64,000 nt of DNA. It comes from Streptomyces sp. ACA25 (GTDB lineage Bacteria; Actinomycetota; Actinomycetes; Streptomycetales; Streptomycetaceae). Shown piece after piece: positions 42,185 to 50,307 of the stretch. The DNA lies in NCBI RefSeq assembly GCF_028200735.1, contig NZ_JAQKPV010000014.1:62001-126000 (forward strand). Reading direction: 5' to 3'. Below the pieces are notes generated by a model. It searched no databases. It saw only the letters and a program-made list of their open reading frames with translations, and was not told where the DNA came from. Position numbers and translations under genes: made by a program. Numbering within the stretch: the first letter of the stretch is position 1; every line of letters begins with the position of its first letter.

Positions 42185-43879
42185 TCATGCGAGCGCGCAC
42201 TGCTCGGTCAGCAGTTGCCGCCACCCGCTCGCGCCGGACGGCGGCCCGGCCGTGACCGACACACTCCAGTAGCAGTGGTTCGCCGTGGCGGTCTGGAACG
42301 TGTGCGCCAGGGGCACCGTGTAGTGCGTGCGGCCGCTCAGCTCCCGCACCGTGGAGCTGCCGTCCTGGCTGCCCAGCTCCCCCTCCGTGTAGCCGACGTA
42401 CCAGGCCACCGAGACCGAGACGGGGCCGGTGCCGGTGGTGACGATCTCGACCTCACCGGTGGCCTGGGCGCTGTTGGACTGGGCGAGACTGCGCACGCTC
42501 ACCGACTCGACCACCACCGTCCCGGATGCGTCCGGCGGCGGTTCGGTGGCGGCTCCGGAGGGCTCGGCACCGGTTGTCGGTCCGGGCTCCGGCGGCTCCT
42601 CCGTCGGCTCCGGGGAGCGGCCGGAGCCGACGCCGGTGTCCTCGGCCTCTTCGCCGTCTCCCGAGGCATCGCCGCCAGGTCCGGCCCCGTCGGATTCCGA
42701 GACGTCCGGGCCGCTGGTGGGGGTGGCGGCGGAGCTGCCCTCCGGCGCCACGACAGCTTCGCCGCCCGGCGTGGGGAGGACGCTCGTCGTGGCCTCCGTG
42801 ACGAGGTCCGTCGAGGCGTCCGCCCCGCCGCCGGCGCTGCCCGAGGCCACTGTCGCGAGGATCAGGGTGCCGGCCACGATCAGTGCGCCCGTCACCGGCA
42901 GCAGCGCCCGGCGGCCGGGCAGCCGGCGGCGGTGCAGCACGGTGGTGGCCCGGTCGACGGCTGTGTCCGAGCCGCTCCCCGTCACCGGGAGGAGCAGCGG
43001 CAGGAGGGCGGCGAGGGCGGCGAGCCTGCGCTGCCCGCGCTCCTCCCACCCCGTGCCGCAGGCCGCGCCGGCTGCCTCCTCGAGCTCGCCGAGAAAGACC
43101 GTGGCATTCTCCGGGCGCTCGGCCGGATCCTTCGCCATGCCCTGCCGGATGAGCCCGCGCAGCGGTTCGGGCACCTGCTCGTCGGGGATCGGCGAGGTGA
43201 GGTGCTTCACGGCCAGTTCGACGTGGCTCTCACCGGAGTAGGGCCGTTCACCGGTCAGGCACTCGTAGAAGGTGGCCGTCGCCGCGTACACGTCGCCGGC
43301 CGGGGAGGCGGGGTCGCCGTTCCACTGCTCCGGGGCCATGTAGAGAGGAGTGCCGGCCACTTCCGGTGTGCTGCCGTCGCGGGCGGCGATGCCGAAGTCC
43401 ACCAGAGTGGACGACCCTTCCACGGTCACCAGGACATTGCCCGGCTTGTAATCCCGGTGCACGACCCCCGCGCGGTGCGCGGCGGCCAGGCCCAGCAGGG
43501 ACCCCTTGAGGATCACCAGGGCGGCTTCGGGGCCGAGCGGGCCCTCCCTGCGGAGCAGGGCGCCCAGCGAGACGCCGTTCACCAGCTCCATGGCGATGGC
43601 CGCGCCCTCGGGAGCCTCGATGTACTCGTACAGAGCGGTCACGTGAGGGGAGCCCAATCCAGCGAGGAGGACGGCCTCCTCACGGAAGGCCCGCCGGAAG
43701 GAAGCGTCGGTCCCGAGGCGGCCGGCGAGGTACTTGAGGGCCACCGCCGTCCCGGTCGCGTCGTGCACGGCCAGGACGACGCGTCCGCCCGCCCCCGATC
43801 CCAGCTCGCGCACCTCGCTGTACCCGGGCACCTGCCACGGTCCGGTGCCCCCGGTGTTGCCGCTGTCCTTGCCGCTCAT
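42185..43879 (-). CDS. Membrane-anchored Ser/Thr protein kinase
   Basis: 564 residues from ATG MSGKDSGNT. The kinase domain covers about 15-270: GSGAGGRVVLAV glycine loop, Lys in VALKYLA, VVHRDYKPGNV catalytic loop, LVDFGIAA and GTPLYMAPEQW. HRDYK replaces the usual HRDLK. After a basic stretch comes one membrane helix (RALLPVTGALIVAGTLILATVA, about 335-355), an acidic Pro/Ser/Thr-rich stalk (about 360-445) and an outer beta-rich domain to the C-terminus with two Cys. No PASTA repeats, so it is not a PknB-type muropeptide receptor. It precedes the membrane-protein gene by 67 bases. Confidence 0.92.
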   Translation of the reverse strand: MSGKDSGNTGGTGPWQVPGYSEVRELGSGAGGRVVLAVHDATGTAVALKYLAGRLGTDASFRRAFREEAVLLAGLGSPHVTALYEYIEAPEGAAIAMELVNGVSLGALLRREGPLGPEAALVILKGSLLGLAAAHRAGVVHRDYKPGNVLVTVEGSSTLVDFGIAARDGSTPEVAGTPLYMAPEQWNGDPASPAGDVYAATATFYECLTGERPYSGESHVELAVKHLTSPIPDEQVPEPLRGLIRQGMAKDPAERPENATVFLGELEEAAGAACGTGWEERGQRRLAALAALLPLLLPVTGSGSDTAVDRATTVLHRRRLPGRRALLPVTGALIVAGTLILATVASGSAGGGADASTDLVTEATTSVLPTPGGEAVVAPEGSSAATPTSGPDVSESDGAGPGGDASGDGEEAEDTGVGSGRSPEPTEEPPEPGPTTGAEPSGAATEPPPDASGTVVVESVSVRSLAQSNSAQATGEVEIVTTGTGPVSVSVAWYVGYTEGELGSQDGSSTVRELSGRTHYTVPLAHTFQTATANHCYWSVSVTAGPPSGASGWRQLLTEQCALA

Positions 43880-44029
43880 CGCGCTCCCCCTCACGGCGGG
43901 GCGCTTGCCACCGGCTTCTCGAAGCACCGGCCCGGGCGCCCCCGCTCGTCGCTCGGCAGTCTGCCAGACGCAGCGGAGCCGTCCGACGGTTCCTCCGGAT
44001 CCGTGGGAAGAGAGGTGCCCCGGCGCGCG

Positions 44030-45307
44030 TCAGACCCGGGAGGCGGCCCCCGGCTCGGATGCCGAAAGGTTCTCCGGCAGCCGAAGCCCTTCGCGCAGCG
44101 GGATCAGTTCGGACTGCAGCACCGTGGCCGCCGCGCCGATCGCGGGCGCGGTGGCGGCCGATGGGGAGAGCCGGACCGTGACCGCATGCGTGGCGCGGGC
44201 GAAGAACGCCCGTTCAAGCTCCTCGCGGACCACCGGAAGGTAGACCGAGCCGGCCAGGGCCAGGCTCGGTCCGGTCAGCACCAGCTCCTCGAGGTCCATG
44301 ACGTTGGCGAAGGTCCGCGCGGCCACCGCCAGATACCGGGCCGAACGCTCCAGCAGCGCCCGGGCCTGGGCGTCGCCCCGGCGGGCGGCGCGGGTCACGG
44401 CGGCGAAGTCGGCAGCGACCGAGGGCCGGGAGCGGTCCGGATCGCCCGTGAGCCCGGCCGCCCGGGCGAGTGCGGCGTTCTCGCGGGCGGCGGCGACGAC
44501 GGCGCCCGGCCCGGCAAGGACCTCGGTGCAGCCCCGGGCCCCGCACCAGCACTCGGGGCCCTCCATTTCGAGGCAGATGTGCCCGATTTCCCCGGCGTTG
44601 CCGCTGGCACCCCGGTAGGCGATGCCGTTGATCAGCAGACCGGCGCCGATGCCGCTGCCCATGTAGAGAGCGGCGAAGGTGGAGGCGCTGCCGACCCCGC
44701 CGGACCAGTGTTCGCCGAGAGCCGCTGCCGTGGCGTCGTTGTCGAGCACCACCGGCAGCCCGGTGGCCCTGCTGAGAGCCTGGTCCAGGGGGAAGTCCTC
44801 CCACTGCCGCATCGAGGGCGGGGTGAGCCGCATGCCTCCGGCGCGGGTCAGCGGGCCGGGGGACACCAGTCCGACGCCGAGCACTTTCCCCCGGTCGACC
44901 CCGACCCCCTCGATCAGGGCGTCGATCTCGCGCGCCATCCGGGCGACGACTTCTTCGGGGCCCGTCGCACCGGCTCCCGCCCGTGACATCCGGGCGATCA
45001 CCGAGCCGCTGAGGTCGGTCAGGGCATAGGTGATTCCCGCGTGGTCCAGGTGGACTCCGACCGCGTGCCGGGCCGCGTGGTTGAGCTGGAGGAGGACCCG
45101 CGGTTTGCCGCCGGTGGACTCGGCCCGCCCCGTCTCCACCACGAGGCCGTCGTCTATCAAACGGCGGACGACGGTCGAGATCGTCGCACCGGTGAACCCG
45201 GTGGCGTGGACGATCCCCACCCTGCTGATGGTGCCCGCCGCGCGGATCACGTCCAGCACCGCCGACCTGCTGCTCGCGTGGGGGGTCGCCCCCGCCGGTC
45301 CGCTCAT
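44030..45307 (-). CDS. ROK-family transcriptional regulator
   Basis: 425 residues. The N-terminal winged helix (SRVGIVHATGFTGATISTVVRRL) is followed by a ROK sugar-kinase-like domain with GVGLVSPGPL, VLDNDATAAALGEHW, YMGSGIGAGLLING, and the zinc-binding CWCGARGC preceded by EIGHIC. The ATP-binding DxGxT motif is degenerate, as in repressor members. It probably senses a sugar or sugar phosphate. No sugar genes sit downstream on its strand; the nearest candidates for control are the ABC-transporter operon and glycosidases from 48.5 kb on. AAGG lies upstream of the ATG. Confidence 0.92.
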   Translation of the reverse strand: MSGPAGATPHASSRSAVLDVIRAAGTISRVGIVHATGFTGATISTVVRRLIDDGLVVETGRAESTGGKPRVLLQLNHAARHAVGVHLDHAGITYALTDLSGSVIARMSRAGAGATGPEEVVARMAREIDALIEGVGVDRGKVLGVGLVSPGPLTRAGGMRLTPPSMRQWEDFPLDQALSRATGLPVVLDNDATAAALGEHWSGGVGSASTFAALYMGSGIGAGLLINGIAYRGASGNAGEIGHICLEMEGPECWCGARGCTEVLAGPGAVVAAARENAALARAAGLTGDPDRSRPSVAADFAAVTRAARRGDAQARALLERSARYLAVAARTFANVMDLEELVLTGPSLALAGSVYLPVVREELERAFFARATHAVTVRLSPSAATAPAIGAAATVLQSELIPLREGLRLPENLSASEPGAASRV

Positions 45308-45382
45308 GGATACCTTCCCCGCCGTGCTGCCCGGGGACGACTGCCCCGGGGGTGCGCCACGGAGGTGGCACCCCCGCCGAGG

Positions 45383-45395
45383 CTTAGTTTAGTTG
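45383..45395. promoter_or_regulatory. AT-rich tandem element upstream of the ROK gene
   Basis: TTAGTTTAGTTG contains a tandem pentamer (TTAGT twice) in otherwise GC-rich DNA about 80 bases before the ROK start. ROK repressors tend to bind such AT-rich repeats; candidate autoregulatory site. Confidence 0.35.
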
Positions 45396-45486
45396 CCTGA
45401 GGAAGCGCAGCAAGGCGTTACCGCACCTCGGCGGCCCTGGAGTCCCTGCTCAGACACCCGCCGCAGCGTAGCCGGGGATCACGTGC

Positions 45487-45892
45487 TCACGCAGTGGCGG
45501 CCTGCTCGTCGTGTTCGCGGAGCATCCGCATGACGGTGGCTGGTGTGGGGTGCCGGGCCCTCGTCGCGCCGGTGGTGACGACGAGCTTCCCGGCGATGTC
45601 GCGCAGGCTCATCTCCCGGTCGCGCAGGTGAAGGACACGGACAGCGTGGAGTCGTCGGTGACCCCCGCACCACCGATGGTCTTGCCGCGTTTTCGGGCGG
45701 CTCGTGGCCTTCGAGGGTGCGGTCACGGATGTACTCGCGCTCCGTGCCGGACCCCCGGCACGAGGAGCCCGCGGGTGCCGCGCAGGTGGGCATCGGACAG
45801 TCGCGCGATTCCACCCAGTCGTTGCTCACGGCCCGGCGCGCTTCATGAGGGTGTTTCACACGTCCGGCCGGTTGCGACAACTCATGAGACAT
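45487..45892 (-). pseudogene. Serine recombinase (resolvase/invertase) remnant, internally deleted and frameshifted
   Basis: The first third keeps the N-terminal tag of a Streptomyces recombinase type (WVESRDCPMPTCAAPAGSSC, Cys-rich). This then jumps directly to the C-terminal region EREYIRDRTLEGHE; the catalytic domain of roughly 200 residues or more is missing. Two frameshifts follow: ARKRGKTIGGAGVTDDSTLS is in a second frame, and LHLRDREMSLRDIAGKLVV with PATVMRMLREHDEQAATA in a third. The pieces join into one known C-terminal helix-turn-helix domain. It cannot be active. It marks a former mobile-element insertion beside the rsgA-methyltransferase operon. Confidence 0.75.
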
Positions 45893-46011
45893 GATCGCCG
45901 TAAGTGGGCCGCCAGGCGTCCGGCTGTTTGGTGAGCGACCACCCATGAGACGCCAGTGCCTTCACCCGCCCGTTCGGCCCGGCACCGTCCGAGGCCGGGC
46001 AACGGGCGTGC

Positions 46012-46017
46012 TAGCGT
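46012..46017 (+). promoter_or_regulatory. Possible -10 box for the leader-rsgA operon
   Basis: TAGCGT fits the TAnnnT pattern and would start transcription near 46024, about 40 bases before the leader ATG. No convincing -35 box is seen. Confidence 0.35.
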
Positions 46018-46065
46018 TGGTGGCGCAGAGACACAACTGCGGGACCAGAAGGGGGAGGTGAGTTG

Positions 46066-46137
46066 ATGGCTGTCGTAGAGGCCGCTGCCGCGTGCAGTGC
46101 CCGCCGGACCATCCTCACGTCCCGGGCCCCGGTCTGA
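46066..46137 (+). CDS. 23-codon leader peptide upstream of rsgA
   Basis: An ATG four bases after GGGGGAGGTGA, the strongest ribosome binding site in the region, opens a 23-codon ORF (MAVVEAAAACSARRTILTSR plus APV) ending in TGA. It precedes the weakly initiated rsgA-like gene (TTG) by 87 bases. A GC-rich hairpin (CCGCCC 46151-46156 with GGGCGG 46172-46177) lies between them. Short ORFs with strong initiation before genes acting on the ribosome usually control them by ribosome stalling. The peptide has no known family, so its function is inferred from layout. Confidence 0.55.
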   Translation: MAVVEAAAACSARRTILTSRAPV

Positions 46138-46224
46138 CCCGACGTTCACCCCGCCCAAGCCCGACGGTTCAGGGCGGCGCAGCTTCGTGCTCATCGGGGT
46201 CCCTCTTCTTCAAGGGTCTTTACG

Positions 46225-47322
46225 TTGTCTCAGCTTCCTTCCTTCCGCACCCAGCCCTACTCCCTGGCCGACTACGGCTGGGACGAGGCGTGTGAGCGCA
46301 CCTTCGCACCCCATCGCGCTGTCGGCCTGATACCGGCTCGCATCGTGCGGGCCGGACGCGGCCTGTGCGAGGCGGTCACCGACGCCGGAATCGCCCGCGC
46401 GGAGATGCCCGGCACCGCCGATCAGAATGATCCCCTGTCGGCGCCCTGCACCGGTGACTGGGCCGCCCTGCGTCCCGCCACCACCGGCCAGGGCCCGTTG
46501 CTGCACGCGGTCATGGCTCGGCGCACCGTCCTGGTGCGCTCCACAGCTTCGCGTGCCTCGCACGGCCAGGTCCTGGCCGCCAACGTCGACACGGTCATGC
46601 TGACGGTGTCGCTTGCCGCCCCTCTCAGACACGGACGGACCGAACGTATGCTCGCCCTGGCCTGGGAGAGCGGCGCGCAGCCGGTCGTGGTGCTCACCAA
46701 GGCCGACCAGTGCGCCGACGCGCAGTCGGCCGCGGCCGAAGTGGCCGAGGTGGCACCAGGTACGGATGTGCTGGTCACCAGCGCGGTGACCGGGCAGGGC
46801 CTGGATACCCTGACGGCTGTCCTGAACGGCACCATCGTGTTGCTCGGCCCCTCCGGAGCGGGCAAGTCCACCCTGGGTAACCAGCTGCTGGGCGAGGGCC
46901 GGTTGGCTACCGGCGCCGTGCGTGAAGCGGACGGCAAGGGCCGGCACACCACCGCTTGGCGGGAACTGCTGCCGCTTCCCGGCGGCGGGGTCCTGCTGGA
47001 CACCCCTGGTCTACGCGCGATCGGCCTGCACGACGCCCGGGGCGGGCTGGAGCAGACCTTCGCCGAGATCGAGCGCCTCGCACACGACTGCCGGTTCACC
47101 GACTGCGCGCACGGACGCGAGCCGGGCTGCGCGGTCGTGGCCGCGGTGGAGGCCGGTGAGATTCCCCGGCGCCGTCTGGACAGCTACCAGCGGTTGCTGC
47201 GGGAGAACGCCTACGCCGCCTCGCGCACCGACGCGCGGCTGCGGGCCGGACGCGAGGCCGCCAAGAAGGAAATCGCGCAGCATCTGCGCGCCACCTACCA
47301 GTTCCGGGAGCGCCAGCTGTGA
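46225..47322 (+). CDS. rsgA: RsgA-like circularly permuted ribosome-associated GTPase
   Basis: 365 residues from a TTG preceded by AAGGG; no ATG or GTG in frame fits the conserved N-terminus (YSLADYGWDEACERTF). An OB-fold region comes first, then permuted GTPase motifs: G4 LTKADQC (about 152-158), G1 LLGPSGAGKSTLGN (about 210-223), G3 LLDTPGLR (about 254-261). The zinc finger CRFTDCAHGREPGC follows (about 290-303). RsgA helps 30S subunit maturation. Streptomycetes usually have a housekeeping copy elsewhere, so this one, with leader peptide and methyltransferase, may be a specialised paralog. Its TGA overlaps the next gene's GTG. Confidence 0.9.
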   Translation: MSQLPSFRTQPYSLADYGWDEACERTFAPHRAVGLIPARIVRAGRGLCEAVTDAGIARAEMPGTADQNDPLSAPCTGDWAALRPATTGQGPLLHAVMARRTVLVRSTASRASHGQVLAANVDTVMLTVSLAAPLRHGRTERMLALAWESGAQPVVVLTKADQCADAQSAAAEVAEVAPGTDVLVTSAVTGQGLDTLTAVLNGTIVLLGPSGAGKSTLGNQLLGEGRLATGAVREADGKGRHTTAWRELLPLPGGGVLLDTPGLRAIGLHDARGGLEQTFAEIERLAHDCRFTDCAHGREPGCAVVAAVEAGEIPRRRLDSYQRLLRENAYAASRTDARLRAGREAAKKEIAQHLRATYQFRERQL

Positions 47323-48134
47323 ACGGCACCGACATGCCCGGCCGCGCTCCCGGGGCCGACCCGGTGACGGAGGCGTTCTTCGCCCTGCACCACGGCCTGC
47401 CCCGGCAGGGCCCCGGCTCGGACGCCACCACACGACGCCTGCTGGCGGCGGCCGGGCCGCTGCCCGAGCACCCGCGGGTGCTGGACGCCGGCTGCGGACA
47501 TGGCCGCTCCACCCTGCTGCTGGCCGAAGAAGCCGGCGCGCGCGTGACCGCGGTCGACCTGCATCAGCCCTTCCTCGACAGTCTCGCCGCCGAGGCGGCC
47601 CGCCGGGGCCTGGGCGACCGGGTGACGGTCCTCGGCTGCTCGATGGACCGGCTGCCCTTCCCCGCTCACAGCTTCGACGTGATCTGGGCCGAGGGCTCGG
47701 TCTACACCGTCGGCTTCGATGTCGCCCTGCACGCCTGGCATCGCCTGCTCGCACCGGGCGGCGTCCTCGTCGTCACCGAAATCGAATGGACCGTGCCCGA
47801 CCCCGCCGCACCGGTGCGCGCCTACTGGGAAGCGGCATACCCGCTGCGCACCCACGCAGGGAACACCGACACCGCGCAAGCCGCCGGCTACCAGGTCCGC
47901 GCGCACTGGCCGTTGCCGGAAAGCGACTGGTGGGACGAGTACTACACGCCGCTCGTCCAGCGGGTCGCCCGGGCGGACCAGCGACAGCCCGGCATGCCGG
48001 AGGCACTCGCGGCACTCCGGGCAGAGATCGCCATGCGGCGCGAACACGGCAGCGACTACAACTACGCCGCCTACCTCCTCCGGCCCCATGACCCCACGCC
48101 TCGCACTCCCGGGCACGCCGTGTTCGGCGTCTGA
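47319..48134 (+). CDS. Class I SAM-dependent methyltransferase
   Basis: 271 residues from a GTG overlapping the rsgA stop (GTGA), so translation is coupled. SAM-binding motif I VLDAGCGHGRSTLLLA (about 53-68), acidic VTAVDLHQP and motif IV SFDVIWAEGSVY are clear; the type resembles UbiE/Methyltransf_11-25. It has no RNA-binding domain, but the partner acts on ribosomes, so an rRNA, tRNA or antibiotic substrate is possible. A small metabolite is equally possible. A strong terminator follows at once. Confidence 0.88.
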   Translation: MNGTDMPGRAPGADPVTEAFFALHHGLPRQGPGSDATTRRLLAAAGPLPEHPRVLDAGCGHGRSTLLLAEEAGARVTAVDLHQPFLDSLAAEAARRGLGDRVTVLGCSMDRLPFPAHSFDVIWAEGSVYTVGFDVALHAWHRLLAPGGVLVVTEIEWTVPDPAAPVRAYWEAAYPLRTHAGNTDTAQAAGYQVRAHWPLPESDWWDEYYTPLVQRVARADQRQPGMPEALAALRAEIAMRREHGSDYNYAAYLLRPHDPTPRTPGHAVFGV

Positions 48135-48140
48135 CCCCTT

Positions 48141-48179
48141 CTGTGGCGCCCCGGAGGTATCCGCCCCGGGGCGCCACAG
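48141..48179 (+). terminator. Strong hairpin after the rsgA-methyltransferase operon
   Basis: CTGTGGCGCCCCGG pairs perfectly with CCGGGGCGCCACAG (14 bp, 11-base loop), starting six bases after the methyltransferase stop codon. Confidence 0.8.
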
Positions 48180-48478
48180 CCCTCCCAGCTTCTGGTAGGT
48201 CACGCACACGCGGTGCCGCGGCCCCACCGTGCGGTGTCGCGGGCGGCGAAGGTGGCGTTCACCAGCCCGATGACGGTGGTCTGCCCGCGTCCAGTTCGCC
48301 AACAGCTCCTCCGGCGACCCTTCTTGCCGATCGCCCGCCCCGATGGCCTCGAACAGTCGATCAGAGCGACGACGGCGCCCGGGCAGGGAAACCGGACGCG
48401 TGCCGCTGGCCAAGGCCTGCTTTGCGGCTGGGTCTGAGCCGGGACTCCAGGGCCTCGGCGGAAGGCCCTGCCAAGGGG

Positions 48479-48507
48479 TTGACTTTCTTTCTTTGGCTGC
48501 TTAACAA
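48479..48507 (+). promoter_or_regulatory. Promoter of the ABC-transporter operon
   Basis: TTGACT (48479-48484) and TAACAA (48502-48507) with a 17-base spacer that is AT-rich (TTCTTTCTTTGG). Start of transcription near 48514, followed by GGAGAGCCAGGAGAGG before the ATG. Very similar to the beta-mannosidase promoter at 60627. Confidence 0.65.
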
Positions 48508-48542
48508 TCCTGAAACCGGAGAGCCAGGAGAGGACGCGCGAG

Positions 48543-50246
48543 ATGAGACTGCACGCAAGACGCCGAGGTGCTCACCAGGCCGTGGCCGGGGCGGTGGCCG
48601 TCGCCCTGCTGGCGGCCGGCTGCTCCGGAGGGTCCGGCGACGGCGGCGGGGGCAACGGATCGTCGGCCGCAGCCGACACGCTGGTCGCCTACACCGGCCA
48701 GGCCGGCGACTACCAGCACAACTTCAACCCCTACTCGCCCAGCGTCATCGAGGGCACCGGCTCCATATTCGAGCCGCTCTTCTACTACAACCAGGTCCGC
48801 GACCAGGATCCCGTCCCCCGGCTGGGCACCGACTACGCCTGGAACGACGAGGGCACCGAGCTGACGGTCACGGTGCGCGAGGACGCCCAGTGGACCGACG
48901 GCGAGCCGTTCACCGCCCACGACGTGGCGTTCACCCTCGACCTGCTCCTGGACAACCCCGCTCTGAACTCCACGGGCTACGAGGGCCGGACCGAGGTGCT
49001 CGACGACACCCGGCTCGTCGTGCGGTTCGACGAGCCGTCCTTCATGGAAGGGCCGCAGATCCTCGGCAGAATCTGGATCCTGCCGGAGCACATCTGGAAG
49101 GACATCGACGACCCGGCGACCGATGTGGTCGACGAGCCCGTCGGCACCGGTCCCTACCAGCTGACCGACTTCAAGCCGCAGGCCTTCGTGCTCAGCGCCA
49201 ACCCCACCTACTGGGACGGCGAGCCCGAGCTGAAGAACATCCGCTACGTCGCCCTGGCGGGGAACCAGTCCGGCGCGGACGCGCTGGGCGCCGGCACCAT
49301 CGACTGGCAGACCGGCCCGGTCCCCGACATCCACAACGTGGAGAAGAACTACCCCGGGTACCGGGGCATCATCGTTCCGCTGAACCAGATGGCGCTGTTC
49401 ACCTGCGCCGAGGCGGATCTCGGCTGCGAAGGGCCGCAGACCGACCCCGCGGTCCGCAAGGCGATCTACTACGCCATGGACCGCACCCAGCTCAACTCCC
49501 TCGCCTTTGAGGACACCGCGAGCGAGATCTCCCCCGGCTTCGCCCTGCCCGAGCGGGACGGGGAGGTCATCTCCTCCCGGCTCGAGGACCGGCTCGCCCC
49601 GATGGAGCCGCACCCGGAGCACGCGGCGGAACTGCTGGAGGACGCCGGCTGGAGCAAGGGCGGTGACGGCATCTACGCCAGGGACGGGGAGCGGCTGGCC
49701 CTCACGGTCAAGGTCGTCTCGGGCTGGACCGACTACATCACCGCGGTGAACACCATGGGCCAGCAGCTCAAGGGGGCCGGCATCGAGCTGACCGCCCAGC
49801 AGGTGTCGTGGAACGAGTGGGCCGATGCCCGCGGCCAGGGCCAGTTCGAGCTGCTGATCGACGCGCTGCACCAGGGTCCGGCGCCCGACCCGTTCTACCT
49901 CTACAGCTACTTCTTCGCCAGTGAGAACACCGCCCCGGTGGGGGAGGCGGCCAACCCGAACTTCAGCCGCTTCTCCGACGACACCGTCGACGCCGCCCTC
50001 CACACGCTCAAGCAGATCAGCCCCGAGGACACCGGGGCCCGGCAGGAGCAGTACGACATCATCCAGGCCGGGATCGAGGAGGCCATGCCCTACATCCCGA
50101 TCATGACCGGCGGCACCACCAGCCAGTTCAACGCGGAGAAGTTCACCGGCTGGCCCACCGAGGACGACCTCTACGCCTTCCCCGCCGTCTGGGGCCGGCC
50201 CGACAGCTCACAGATCTTCATGAACCTGAAGCCGGCCGGCGAGTAA
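48543..50246 (+). CDS. ABC-transporter solute-binding lipoprotein, family 5
   Basis: 567 residues. Lipoprotein signal with lipobox LLAAGCSGG (Cys about 27) and a Gly/Ser-rich tether. The rest is the large SBP_bac_5 fold (EPLFYYNQVRDQDPVPRLGTD, GEPFTAHDVAFTLDLLLD, ANPTYWDGEPELKNI) typical of dipeptide/oligopeptide and some oligosaccharide importers. The downstream GH36 hydrolase suggests an oligosaccharide ligand instead of peptide, as known for several family 5 proteins. First gene of a five-gene operon. Confidence 0.93.
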   Translation: MRLHARRRGAHQAVAGAVAVALLAAGCSGGSGDGGGGNGSSAAADTLVAYTGQAGDYQHNFNPYSPSVIEGTGSIFEPLFYYNQVRDQDPVPRLGTDYAWNDEGTELTVTVREDAQWTDGEPFTAHDVAFTLDLLLDNPALNSTGYEGRTEVLDDTRLVVRFDEPSFMEGPQILGRIWILPEHIWKDIDDPATDVVDEPVGTGPYQLTDFKPQAFVLSANPTYWDGEPELKNIRYVALAGNQSGADALGAGTIDWQTGPVPDIHNVEKNYPGYRGIIVPLNQMALFTCAEADLGCEGPQTDPAVRKAIYYAMDRTQLNSLAFEDTASEISPGFALPERDGEVISSRLEDRLAPMEPHPEHAAELLEDAGWSKGGDGIYARDGERLALTVKVVSGWTDYITAVNTMGQQLKGAGIELTAQQVSWNEWADARGQGQFELLIDALHQGPAPDPFYLYSYFFASENTAPVGEAANPNFSRFSDDTVDAALHTLKQISPEDTGARQEQYDIIQAGIEEAMPYIPIMTGGTTSQFNAEKFTGWPTEDDLYAFPAVWGRPDSSQIFMNLKPAGE

Positions 50247-50273
50247 CCACAGCCGTCCGGCACCCGGGCCCGA

Positions 50274-50307
50274 GGAGGATCCTCCAGTGATTGGCGGCGA
50301 CGGATGA
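50274..50307 (+). promoter_or_regulatory. Palindromic ribosome site and six-codon micro-ORF before the permease
   Basis: GGAGGATCCTCC (50274-50285) is a perfect palindrome that contains a ribosome binding site. Two bases on, a GTG opens a six-codon ORF (GTG ATT GGC GGC GAC GGA) whose TGA (50305-50307) overlaps the permease ATG (50304-50306). The permease ATG itself is too far from the site, so it may be translated by re-initiation. Confidence 0.45.

Larger units (their letters stand above)
48135..48542. other. Intergenic region between methyltransferase and ABC operon
   Basis: About 400 bases. It contains the terminator above, a second hairpin (AGGGCCT 48449-48455 with AGGCCCT 48463-48469) and the ABC-operon promoter. 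Between 48180 and 48420 open frames exist on the minus strand with uneven coding character; these could be decayed gene remnants, but I recognise no family. Confidence 0.45.

Noticed and set aside
42065..44986. A 973-codon plus-strand frame opposite the kinase and ROK genes
   Set aside because: Runs through three clear minus-strand genes and shows the repetitive composition of a shadow frame.
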